From Fen-1258 sp964441505 (lineage in GTDB: Bacteria; Bacteroidota; Ignavibacteria; Ignavibacteriales; Melioribacteraceae), in assembly GCA_964441505.1 (NCBI GenBank), contig CAYTUV010000017.1, positions 12,769 to 76,768 of the forward strand: a stretch of 64,000 nucleotides of DNA. Direction: 5' to 3'. Numbering within the stretch: the stretch's first letter is position 1; every line of letters begins with the position of its first letter. The translations under genes were made by a program, and so were the position numbers. This document shows positions 1 through 7,165 of this stretch, piece after piece. The notes beneath the pieces are model-generated. The model ran no database searches. It worked only from the letters and a program-made list of their open reading frames with translations, and was not told the origin of the DNA.

Positions 1-160
1 TCTTTTGCGAGATATTTAAAAAATAGATGACTTATTAGATTTCCCCAAGCTAAACTCACCGATATTATTCGGCTACTCGCCGATTTCTATTCCTGGAATC
101 CACAACAATCCATTAGATTTGCCGTCAAAAGAAGTGAAGATAAAAAAGAAGGAGAATAAA

Positions 161-856
161 ATGGAAACACCTAAACTTCATGGAAGAGTGATAATAGGAA
201 TAATACTCATGTTGCTTGGCGGTTTATTCTTATTACGTAATTACGAGTTCTTCGATTTCCCTTACGAGTATATCACATGGGAGTATTTCTTTATACTGAT
301 TGGTGTTCTTTTCTTTTTCCTGTCACGTAATAAAACTGCCGGCGTTATTTTTATGGCTATCGGATTATTCAATCTTGTTCCGGAACTCTGGCCGTTACTT
401 CTGGTTCTGATTGGTTTCTATATAATTTTCGGAAGAGGATGCTGCGGTCATAACAGATATTTTAGGAGCGCCACAGTAAATGATTCCACAACACAGTCGG
501 CAGGTGGCAGTGACTACATTGAGAGTGTGAATGTATTCGGCGGAGGAAATAAAGTAATTCATTCGGATAATTTTAAAGGCGGCAACATAGTTTCAATTTT
601 CGGCGGCTCGGAAATTAATCTTTCCACCTGTAAGCTGGCACCGGGAAATAATTATATTGAGATTACTGCTGTTTTCGGCGGGACGACTATTATTGTTCCT
701 CACGATTGGAAAATAGAACTTGATGTACTTCCAATCTTTGGCGGATTTGGAGATAAGCGCAGCAAGGATCCCAACAAAACTTTTCAAGCAGGAAGATCTC
801 TTGTAATAAAAGGATTAGTCATTTTCGGTGGCGGAGAAGTTAAGACAATTTTCTAA
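161..856 (+). CDS. LiaF-like membrane protein (first of a pair)
   Basis: The start is the ATG at 161, with AAGGAG 7 nt upstream; an earlier in-frame TTG at 119 has no such site. The 231-residue product has four hydrophobic segments in residues 8-92, then a soluble part that repeats an FGG motif five times (VFGGGNK, IFGGSEI, VFGGTTI, IFGGFGDKR, IFGGGEV). This is the layout of LiaF-type proteins (DUF5668 membrane part plus a beta-helical C-terminal part). In Firmicutes, LiaF restrains a cell-envelope stress kinase. The gene opens an operon with a paralogue, a LytS-type kinase and a LytTR regulator, so a role in envelope sensing is likely but inferred. Confidence 0.8.
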   Translation: METPKLHGRVIIGIILMLLGGLFLLRNYEFFDFPYEYITWEYFFILIGVLFFFLSRNKTAGVIFMAIGLFNLVPELWPLLLVLIGFYIIFGRGCCGHNRYFRSATVNDSTTQSAGGSDYIESVNVFGGGNKVIHSDNFKGGNIVSIFGGSEINLSTCKLAPGNNYIEITAVFGGTTIIVPHDWKIELDVLPIFGGFGDKRSKDPNKTFQAGRSLVIKGLVIFGGGEVKTIF

Positions 857-931
857 TTCACAAGTCTAGGTCATGTTGTTAATGTTAATTGGTTAAAAAG
901 ATTAATAAGCTGAAAAACTCAGGAGGATAAA

Positions 932-1678
932 ATGCAGAACTCAAACGGAAGAATTTGGCTGGGAATTATTTTAGTAGTACTCGGGGGTTTGTTCTTACTG
1001 GACAATTTTGGTTTTCCATGGTTCTACGAATTTGATATTACCCACATGATTTTTTCATGGCATACATTCTTTGTGATTGTTGGTATCGTACTGATTGTCA
1101 ACCACAGGGACAATTTTTTAGGCTACATATTTGTAGGTATAGGTGCATTTGGAATGCTTCGTCATCTTCCGTTTTTCTCGGAATATGATTTTAGCGACTT
1201 CTGGCCGATTATTTTATTATTTGCCGGGTTATGGCTCATTCTACGCAGGAACGGAAAACATCCTAGCTCTCATAAATCCTTTTCGTCGGATAATCGGTTT
1301 CATGGAGAGCGTCAGACACAATACTCCCAACAGAATTTCGATTCTCTCGACGAAGTAAGTGTCTTCAACTCAATCCACAGAGTAATAATCTCTGATAATT
1401 TCCGCGGCGGAAATATTACCACAATATTCGGTGGAACAAAATTGGATTTAACTCAGGCAAAACTTGCACCGGGTGAAAATGTTCTGGAATTGACAACTCT
1501 ATTCGGAGGTGCCAATATCCGGGTACCTCAGAATTGGAAAGTAATTCTAAATGTAACTTCGATCTTTGGCGGTTTTGATGATAAACGATTTGCCAATTAT
1601 AATAACGAAGAAACAAGCGGGGGTATATTGATAATAAAAGGTGTTACTCTTTTTGGCGGCGGCGAACTGTTATATTAA
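932..1678 (+). CDS. LiaF-like membrane protein (second of a pair)
   Basis: This 248-residue paralogue of the preceding gene starts at an ATG with AGGAGG 5 nt upstream. It has the same plan: hydrophobic segments near residues 8-25, 42-58, 64-80 and 90-102, a charged linker, then a beta-rich C-terminal part with IFGGTKL, LFGGANI, IFGGFDDKR and LFGGGEL. The first FGG of the partner is replaced by VFNSIHR. The two proteins clearly share descent but differ in the linker, which suggests specialised roles, perhaps as a heteromer. It ends 17 nt before the histidine kinase gene. Confidence 0.8.
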   Translation: MQNSNGRIWLGIILVVLGGLFLLDNFGFPWFYEFDITHMIFSWHTFFVIVGIVLIVNHRDNFLGYIFVGIGAFGMLRHLPFFSEYDFSDFWPIILLFAGLWLILRRNGKHPSSHKSFSSDNRFHGERQTQYSQQNFDSLDEVSVFNSIHRVIISDNFRGGNITTIFGGTKLDLTQAKLAPGENVLELTTLFGGANIRVPQNWKVILNVTSIFGGFDDKRFANYNNEETSGGILIIKGVTLFGGGELLY

Positions 1679-1695
1679 TAATAAGTGAGTGGAGA

Positions 1696-2742
1696 ATGAG
1701 CAATCCGTTTATTACCAACAAAAAAGTTTTGGCTACATATAGTATAGTCTGGTTTTTTATTTTTTGTGTGCATGTAATTGTGCTGAACTTTTTTCTGAAA
1801 ATTCCCCTTATTCCTTCATTACTTGATAGTATTTTTTTTAACGGACTTTATCAGGTAATCGGTATTAGTCTTTGGTATACGGTAAGTTTTAATTCTCTTG
1901 ATAACTACTCGACGGCAAAAATATTTTTCAATCACATTGCCGCGGCGGTTATAACTTCGGGATTATGGATAGGGATTGGTTACTATTTAATGTCTAATGC
2001 TGTCACAGACTATCGAATTTATTCTGAGTTTCTAACCAAGTCTTTAATCTGGAGATTTTTAATTGGAATTCTATTCTACACAATAATCATAGCAGTGGAT
2101 TATGTGATAATTTACTACACAAATTTTCAGGAAAAGCTGTTAAAAGAAGTTGAACTTAACGCTCTGGTGAAAGAGGCGGAGCTGAAAACTCTCAAATACC
2201 AGATCAATCCGCATTTCATTTTCAATAGCCTGAATTCAATCAGCTCACTTACCATATCAAATCCTCATCAGGCTCAGGAGATGACAATAAAACTCTCCTC
2301 CTTTTTGCGAAGCATTCTCTCCAAAAACGAAAAACAAAAGAATAGACTGAGCGAGGAGATCGCAAACGCGAAACTCTATCTGGATATTGAAAAAGTCAGG
2401 TTTAACGATAGATTTGAATTTGTTGAAGATATTAAGACAGAATGCAAAGAACTGGAAGTTCCAAGCATGATTTTACAGCCAATATTCGAAAACGCCATTA
2501 AACATGGTGTTTATGAAAGTTTAGATAAAGTGACAATAAAACTTTCATGCGGAATAGAAAAAGAATATTTTAAAATTATGGTTGAGAATAATTTCGATCC
2601 CGATGCGATCCCCCGTAAAGGCGAAGGTATCGGAATTAAGAATATCCGGAACAGACTGAAGTTAATTTACAACCAGGAAAATCTTTTAACAGTTCAAAAA
2701 ACAGAGAACTTATTTAAAGTAAATATTTTCATACCGGTGTAA
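1696..2742 (+). CDS. LytS-type sensor histidine kinase
   Basis: The product has 348 residues. Hydrophobic segments lie at about residues 11-35, 46-64, 78-100 and 118-141, followed by a short coiled coil (143-166). The phospho-acceptor box has the His_kinase (PF06580) form, INPHFIFNSLNS, with His173. An N-box (FENAIKHGV, about 258-266) and a G-box (GEGIGIKNIRNRL) form the ATPase. No extracellular sensor domain is visible, so the signal is probably sensed in the membrane or passed on by the LiaF-like proteins encoded just upstream. The next gene, 4 nt downstream, encodes the cognate LytTR regulator. Confidence 0.92.
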   Translation: MSNPFITNKKVLATYSIVWFFIFCVHVIVLNFFLKIPLIPSLLDSIFFNGLYQVIGISLWYTVSFNSLDNYSTAKIFFNHIAAAVITSGLWIGIGYYLMSNAVTDYRIYSEFLTKSLIWRFLIGILFYTIIIAVDYVIIYYTNFQEKLLKEVELNALVKEAELKTLKYQINPHFIFNSLNSISSLTISNPHQAQEMTIKLSSFLRSILSKNEKQKNRLSEEIANAKLYLDIEKVRFNDRFEFVEDIKTECKELEVPSMILQPIFENAIKHGVYESLDKVTIKLSCGIEKEYFKIMVENNFDPDAIPRKGEGIGIKNIRNRLKLIYNQENLLTVQKTENLFKVNIFIPV

Positions 2743-2746
2743 TATT

Positions 2747-3505
2747 ATGAAAGCAAAGGGCATTATCAGGGCAATAATAATTGATGACGAGACACTCGGA
2801 AGAGATATTATCAAAAGCTATCTCACAAAATTTGAGAATATTGATTTGGTTGCCGAATGCGCGGACGGTTTCAGCGGAATAAAGCAGATCAATGAACTAA
2901 AGCCCGATCTAATATTTTTGGATATACAGATGCCTAAACTTACAGGCTTTGAGATGCTGGAAATTTTAGAGGATCCGCCGGTTATTATTTTTACAACCGC
3001 ATTTGATCAGTATGCCCTCAAAGCATTCGAAGTTAACGCCACCGACTACCTCTTAAAACCATTTTCGGAGAGCAGATTTGAAGAGGCTCTTAATAAAGCC
3101 ATAAAACTAATCACACACTTTCCGGCGGTAAAGCAGGAATTATCGGGACTTGTAAAAGCAATAGAGACACGCAATGAATTTCTTGATAGATTGGTGATAA
3201 AACACGGACAGAAAATATTAATTATTCCGATTGATGAACTACGGTATATAGAAGCACAGGATGATTACACAATGCTTTATACCGAGAAAGGAAATTTTCT
3301 TAAGCAGAAAACAATGAAATATTTTGATGAGAATTTGAATCCAAAAGAGTTCATCCGCATCCATAGATCATACTTTGTAAAACTTACTGCCATTAAGCAT
3401 ATCGAATTATTCGAGAAAGAATCCTACCGCGTTCATCTAAACGACGGTGTTAAATTACCTGTTAGTAAAAGCGGTTACCAGAATTTAAAGGAGATACTAA
3501 AATAG
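2747..3505 (+). CDS. LytTR-family response regulator
   Basis: A 252-residue two-domain regulator. The receiver domain (about 8-125) has the acidic pair in IIDDE, the phospho-acceptor Asp59 in FLDIQMP, the conserved Thr in TTAFDQYA and the Lys in LLKPF. The LytTR DNA-binding domain covers about 150-250 (YIEAQDDYTML, FIRIHRSYFV). It follows the LytS-type kinase by 4 nt and is almost certainly its partner. Regulators of this class bind direct repeats upstream of target promoters; targets here cannot be read from the sequence, though autoregulation of this operon is a natural guess. Confidence 0.92.
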   Translation: MKAKGIIRAIIIDDETLGRDIIKSYLTKFENIDLVAECADGFSGIKQINELKPDLIFLDIQMPKLTGFEMLEILEDPPVIIFTTAFDQYALKAFEVNATDYLLKPFSESRFEEALNKAIKLITHFPAVKQELSGLVKAIETRNEFLDRLVIKHGQKILIIPIDELRYIEAQDDYTMLYTEKGNFLKQKTMKYFDENLNPKEFIRIHRSYFVKLTAIKHIELFEKESYRVHLNDGVKLPVSKSGYQNLKEILK

Positions 3506-3534
3506 ATTCGAACTAAACTTATATAGGAGTAATT

Positions 3535-3831
3535 ATGTTTGTTCTAATATTTATTTTTAATTTTTTGATTGCTGCTTGGTTTTATTCATCGGCTAAAGAA
3601 GTCGGTAAGAATAGTATTCTCTGGTTTTTCTTTGGTCTGTTTACATGTTTCTCATTAGGTCTGTTGTTTCTCAAGTTCGGGGAGTTATATCTTTTACCAA
3701 CCAATAAAACGGTTGCCGAGGCATTCTCAAATCGTAATCTTAAGCTCTATCTTGAAATTGTCACTATGATTTTGATTTCAGGGTATGCGTATATGGTTCG
3801 AAATCTGTTTTTGAATAAGAAAAAATCGTGA
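3535..3831 (+). CDS. Small membrane protein of the LiaF/LytST operon
   Basis: I do not recognise this 98-residue protein. It has an N-terminal hydrophobic helix (2-18), a second long one (28-52) and a third near 75-92, with a Lys-rich tail. The start has AGGAG 5 nt upstream. It follows the response regulator gene by 29 nt on the same strand, so it is probably co-transcribed and may belong to the same membrane signalling unit. No catalytic motif is visible. Confidence 0.6.
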   Translation: MFVLIFIFNFLIAAWFYSSAKEVGKNSILWFFFGLFTCFSLGLLFLKFGELYLLPTNKTVAEAFSNRNLKLYLEIVTMILISGYAYMVRNLFLNKKKS

Positions 3832-3864
3832 AAGCAATCTTTGATAATATTACTTATGACTTCT

Positions 3865-3904
3865 AATTGAAGTTGGTTCTCTCTTACTTTATATTATATT
3901 TCGT
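3865..3904 (+). promoter_or_regulatory. Upstream copy of an imperfect direct repeat (candidate promoter)
   Basis: This 40-nt stretch matches 4452-4486 at 31 of 35 aligned positions; it carries one extra 5-nt TTATA-type insertion. It ends in TATATTTCGT, which is close to the Bacteroidota -7 element TAnnTTTG. It lies about 50 nt before the antitoxin start, where a promoter would be expected. The promoter role is inferred from position and motif. Confidence 0.5.
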
Positions 3905-3952
3905 TTGGAATATAGACATCACAAAATATTATCATTGGAGTAAGTTTTTCTT

Positions 3953-4153
3953 ATGACACAAACACAAGCAACCGCTGAAATCTTTTGGACTGCATTTCGC
4001 GCATTAAAGAAAAAAGATCGTAATGCAGTAATGAATAGACTTGTACAAGATGAAGAATTACGTGAAGACCTACATTATTCAATAATTATTGAAGAAAGAA
4101 AAAAGGAGTCAATAATTTCATTGGAAGAATATCTTTCACAAAGAAAAAAATAA
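3953..4153 (+). CDS. Putative antitoxin of a type II module
   Basis: A 66-residue, mostly helical and highly charged protein. Its stop overlaps the next gene's start in a TAATG junction, and that gene encodes a RelE/ParE-like toxin. Size, charge and coupling are those of a type II antitoxin; the C-terminal part (IEERKKESIISLEEYLSQRK) resembles the toxin-wrapping tail of short ParD/RelB-like antitoxins. No clear DNA-binding fold was recognised, so the family is uncertain. Confidence 0.7.
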   Translation: MTQTQATAEIFWTAFRALKKKDRNAVMNRLVQDEELREDLHYSIIIEERKKESIISLEEYLSQRKK

Positions 4154-4419
4154 TGTATTCTCTCCTTCTTAAAAAGTCCGCATCAAAAGAACTTGGTAAT
4201 CTTACTCCAAAACAAGAAGCTACTGTTATTAGACATCTTGAAATAATTAATATTAATCCACGATCAGCCGGAGCTAAAAAATTTCAAGGTAGAGATGAAT
4301 ATAAATTAGGAGTTGGTGATTTAAGAATCATTTACGGAATAAACGATAAGATAAAGGAAGTTATCGTCTATATGATCGACGATAGAAAACGTATCTATAA
4401 GAGATTAAGAAGGAGATAA
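4153..4419 (+). CDS. RelE/ParE-family toxin
   Basis: An 88-residue protein with the RelE/ParE plan: a first strand (YSLLLKKSASKEL), two helices, then GAKKFQGRDEYKLGVGDLRIIYGI and a last strand with VYMIDDRKRIYKRL. The run of basic residues in GDLRIIY and in the C-terminal tail fits the RelE branch, whose members cut mRNA on the ribosome. It is translationally coupled to the small gene upstream by a 1-nt overlap. Whether it cleaves RNA or poisons gyrase cannot be settled from the sequence. Confidence 0.85.
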   Translation: MYSLLLKKSASKELGNLTPKQEATVIRHLEIININPRSAGAKKFQGRDEYKLGVGDLRIIYGINDKIKEVIVYMIDDRKRIYKRLRRR

Positions 4420-4451
4420 TTCTTTCAATTGCATGTTTTCAAAAACAGTCA

Positions 4452-4486
4452 AATTGATGTTTGTTCTCCCTTGCTTTATATTTCGT
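4452..4486 (+). promoter_or_regulatory. Downstream copy of the direct repeat, probable promoter of the aldehyde dehydrogenase gene
   Basis: This 35-nt copy matches 3865-3904 and ends with TATATTTCGT, similar to the -7 element TAnnTTTG, with a TTG about 20 nt before it. A transcript starting just after it would exclude the in-frame TTG at 4461 and favour the ATG at 4497 or 4509 as the true start of the dehydrogenase. The repeat pair brackets the toxin-antitoxin genes. Confidence 0.5.
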
Positions 4487-4508
4487 ACAGAAAATAATGG
4501 GCGCATTT

Positions 4509-6101
4509 ATGAATTTTGATAAAGACCTTCAATCCATTCAGGAAGCCAGAACATTAGCCGCAAAAGCAAAAGAAGCTCAACTCGAATTCAAACATTTCAA
4601 TCAGGAACAAGTTGATAAAATTGTAAAAGCAATGGCAGATGCCGGCTTTAATGATGCCGAACGTCTTGCAAGAATGGCTTATGAAGAAACAGGTTTCGGG
4701 AAAGTTTCCGATAAGATTATCAAAAATCAGTTTGGAACAAGAAACGTGTGGGAATCTATTAAAGATTTGAAGTCGGTCGGAGTAATTAATGTTCAGAAGG
4801 ACGGAAAAATTATTAAAATTGCCGAACCGATGGGTGTTGTTGCAGCATTAGTTCCTTCAACAAATCCAACGTCAACAGCAATGTTCAAAGCCATAATTTC
4901 CTTAAAATGCCGGAATGCAATTGTTGTATCAGCCCACCCCAAAGCGCTTAAATGTACCTCCGAAGCTTTGAAAGTTTTATCTGATGCCGCAGAAAAAGCT
5001 GGGGCGCCTGAAGGATTGATTCAGTGTCTATCACTACCGACTCTCGAAGGCACTAACGCATTGATGAAGGATAAAAACATTGCTGTAATACTTGCTACTG
5101 GCGGAATGCCAATGGTTTATTCAGCATATAGTTCAGGCACTCCTGCTTATGGAGTCGGCTCTGGAAACGTTCCTGCATTCATAGAGAAGACTGCAAATTA
5201 TCAGAAAGCTGTTGCCGATATTGTTTATGGAACCACGTTTGACAATGGAACATTATGTTCTTCCGAACAGGCAATGATAGTTGACCGATCTATACGTGAT
5301 AAAGTTATTGAAGAGGCAAAACGAAACGGTTGTTATTTTGTAAATGAAGAAGAAAAGAAAAAATTAGAGAACAAAGTTGCCCGCGGTGCTAAGCTGAATG
5401 CCGATATAGTCGGTAAACCGGCGGCATGGATTGCAAATTACGCCGGTTTTACGGTACCGGATAATACAACGGTTCTCATAGCGGAATGCAGTAATGTAGG
5501 AAAAGATGAACCTCTCTCAATCGAAAAACTTTCACCTATGCTTGCATTTTATACAGTTGACGGCTGGTTAGAAGGATGCCATCGTTGCATTGAACTCTTA
5601 CAATTCGGCGGAATAGGACATACGATGGCTATCCATTCAAATGATAAAGAAATCATTATGAAGTTTGCTCTTGAGAAACCTGCGTTCAGAATTGTCGTTA
5701 ATACACCGGCATCAGTGGGCGCAGTTGGTTACACAACGGGATTGATGCCTTCGCTAACATTAGGACCCGGTACCTGGGGCGGATCGATAATATCGGAGAA
5801 TGTTACGGCCTCACATTTGATGAACATTAAAACTCTCGCATTCGAAATTAATCCGGTAAACCCGGGTCAATGTGTTACCTCATTCGATCTTCCTTCATCG
5901 GCAGGTATAAAGAGTGGATATCAGGAGGGAAATTTTACCAAACAGATTGAAGAGCGGTTAAGAGCTCGTGCGGGCAACCCGCCTACAACTACCAGCGGGG
6001 ACGGGATCCGTAAGAGTATTTCTAAAGCCGAAAAAGTGGTTTTGGGAAGCGGAATATCAGAGGATGAAATTCAAAAAATTATTCGGGAATTTAATAAGTG
6101 A
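4509..6101 (+). CDS. CoA-acylating aldehyde dehydrogenase (EutE/AdhE-N type)
   Basis: From the ATG at 4509 the protein has 530 residues; ATG 4497 is an alternative. It belongs to the aldehyde dehydrogenase superfamily, in the branch that makes or uses acyl-CoA with NAD(H). It shows VPSTNPTSTAMFKA near the cofactor site, GGMPMVYSAYSSGTPAYG, and the catalytic Cys250 in DNGTLCSSEQ, a motif shared with AdhE and acetylating acetaldehyde dehydrogenases. The protein is longer than usual: a Pro/Thr/Ser/Gly-rich linker leads to an amphipathic C-terminal helix (GISEDEIQKIIREFNK) like a bacterial microcompartment encapsulation peptide. No shell gene or alcohol dehydrogenase lies nearby. The substrate is not known. 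Confidence 0.88.
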   Translation: MNFDKDLQSIQEARTLAAKAKEAQLEFKHFNQEQVDKIVKAMADAGFNDAERLARMAYEETGFGKVSDKIIKNQFGTRNVWESIKDLKSVGVINVQKDGKIIKIAEPMGVVAALVPSTNPTSTAMFKAIISLKCRNAIVVSAHPKALKCTSEALKVLSDAAEKAGAPEGLIQCLSLPTLEGTNALMKDKNIAVILATGGMPMVYSAYSSGTPAYGVGSGNVPAFIEKTANYQKAVADIVYGTTFDNGTLCSSEQAMIVDRSIRDKVIEEAKRNGCYFVNEEEKKKLENKVARGAKLNADIVGKPAAWIANYAGFTVPDNTTVLIAECSNVGKDEPLSIEKLSPMLAFYTVDGWLEGCHRCIELLQFGGIGHTMAIHSNDKEIIMKFALEKPAFRIVVNTPASVGAVGYTTGLMPSLTLGPGTWGGSIISENVTASHLMNIKTLAFEINPVNPGQCVTSFDLPSSAGIKSGYQEGNFTKQIEERLRARAGNPPTTTSGDGIRKSISKAEKVVLGSGISEDEIQKIIREFNK

Positions 6102-6221
6102 ACTTGTACTTAAAAGTTCTTAGTGAATTCTTAGATATGAACAGAATTATTTGTTGTGATAATTATCATACTGATAAATCTAATTAACACTATTTTTGAA
6201 ACGAATTAAAAAGAAAACTTA

Positions 6222-6407
6222 ATGAACAAAGTAAAAGAGAATAATTTTTATAAGTGGTCGGTTGATAAGGGTGACTATAAACGTGATGAGGAATCTACAA
6301 TCTCCTTCATGAGGAGAAAAATATTCAGAAGAAGATTGAAGCAAGCGTTTTGGATTTTTCTCTACTTCTCGTTAGTAATATTACTCAGCTATTTTATTTT
6401 TGCCTAG
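6222..6407 (+). CDS. Small basic single-pass membrane protein
   Basis: A 61-residue hypothetical protein. The first 40 residues are strongly charged, with a basic cluster (MRRKIFRRRLK), and a single hydrophobic helix closes it (WIFLYFSLVILLSYFIFA). The topology should be N-terminus inside. It ends 2 nt before the converging lptB gene. I do not recognise a family. The start ATG is preceded by AAAAAGAAAAC, not a strong ribosome binding site. Confidence 0.5.
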   Translation: MNKVKENNFYKWSVDKGDYKRDEESTISFMRRKIFRRRLKQAFWIFLYFSLVILLSYFIFA

Positions 6408-6409
6408 AG

Positions 6410-7165
6410 TTAAGAATAGCGGTCTAATTTAAATTTTTCACCGAGATATAATTTCCTCACTTCGGTGTCTTCAGCCAAATTGTGTGCAGTTCCGTCTTTA
6501 AAAATTTTCCCGTTGATCAGAATGTATGCGCGGTCAACAATACTCAATGTTTCATGAACGTTATGGTCGGTTATCAGTATTCCTATTCCTTTATTTTTCA
6601 GATTAGCAACGATATTCATTATATCTTCGACTGCTATAGGATCGACTCCTGCAAATGGTTCATCAAGCAATATAAATTTTGGATTAGTTGCAAGTGCCCG
6701 TGCGATTTCACACCGCCTTCTTTCTCCGCCACTCAGCTGGAAACCAAGATTTTTCCTTACATGCACAATTCCCAGTTCATTGAGTAATTTTTCCTGCCGT
6801 TCTTTTCGCTCTTCATTTGTAAGATTCATCATCTGAAGTACAGCCATGATATTATCTTCAACACTCAATCTTCTGAATATAGAAGCTTCTTGAGGAAGAT
6901 AGCCTATACCCATCTTTGCGCGCTTATACATAGCTTCATCTGTAATTTCCAAATCTTCAAGGAATACTTTCCCATCATTCGGTTTGATCATACCAACAAT
7001 CATATAAAAGGTAGTTGTCTTTCCTGCACCGTTCGGTCCAAGCAATCCAACCACTTCCCCTTGCTGTACCTGAACAGAGACACTATCAACAACTGCTCTC
7101 TTCTTATAAACCTTTTTCAGTTTTTCACTTCTTAGTATCAGGTTTTCCGACATAGTATTCTGCAT
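6410..7165 (-). CDS. lptB: LPS export ABC transporter ATP-binding protein LptB
   Basis: A 251-residue ABC ATPase that powers LPS extraction by the LptB2FGC complex on the inner membrane. It has the Walker A GPNGAGKTT, the Q-loop PQEASIFRRLSVEDN typical of LptB, the signature LSGGERRRCEIARAL, Walker B FILLDEPFAGVD and the H-switch ITDHNVHET. It overlaps the end of the LptA-like gene by 41 nt, or by 29 nt if translation starts at the second Met. It is the last gene of the KDO/Lpt run. LptF/LptG are not in the window. Confidence 0.95.
   Translation of the reverse strand: MQNTMSENLILRSEKLKKVYKKRAVVDSVSVQVQQGEVVGLLGPNGAGKTTTFYMIVGMIKPNDGKVFLEDLEITDEAMYKRAKMGIGYLPQEASIFRRLSVEDNIMAVLQMMNLTNEERKERQEKLLNELGIVHVRKNLGFQLSGGERRRCEIARALATNPKFILLDEPFAGVDPIAVEDIMNIVANLKNKGIGILITDHNVHETLSIVDRAYILINGKIFKDGTAHNLAEDTEVRKLYLGEKFKLDRYS

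Noticed and set aside
1..118. End of an upstream gene at the left edge
   Set aside because: All three plus frames stop within the first 35 bases, and too little is visible to name a product.
119..160. A TTG-started 14-residue extension of the first LiaF-like protein
   Set aside because: The ATG at 161 has a strong ribosome binding site at the right distance; the extension overlaps that site.
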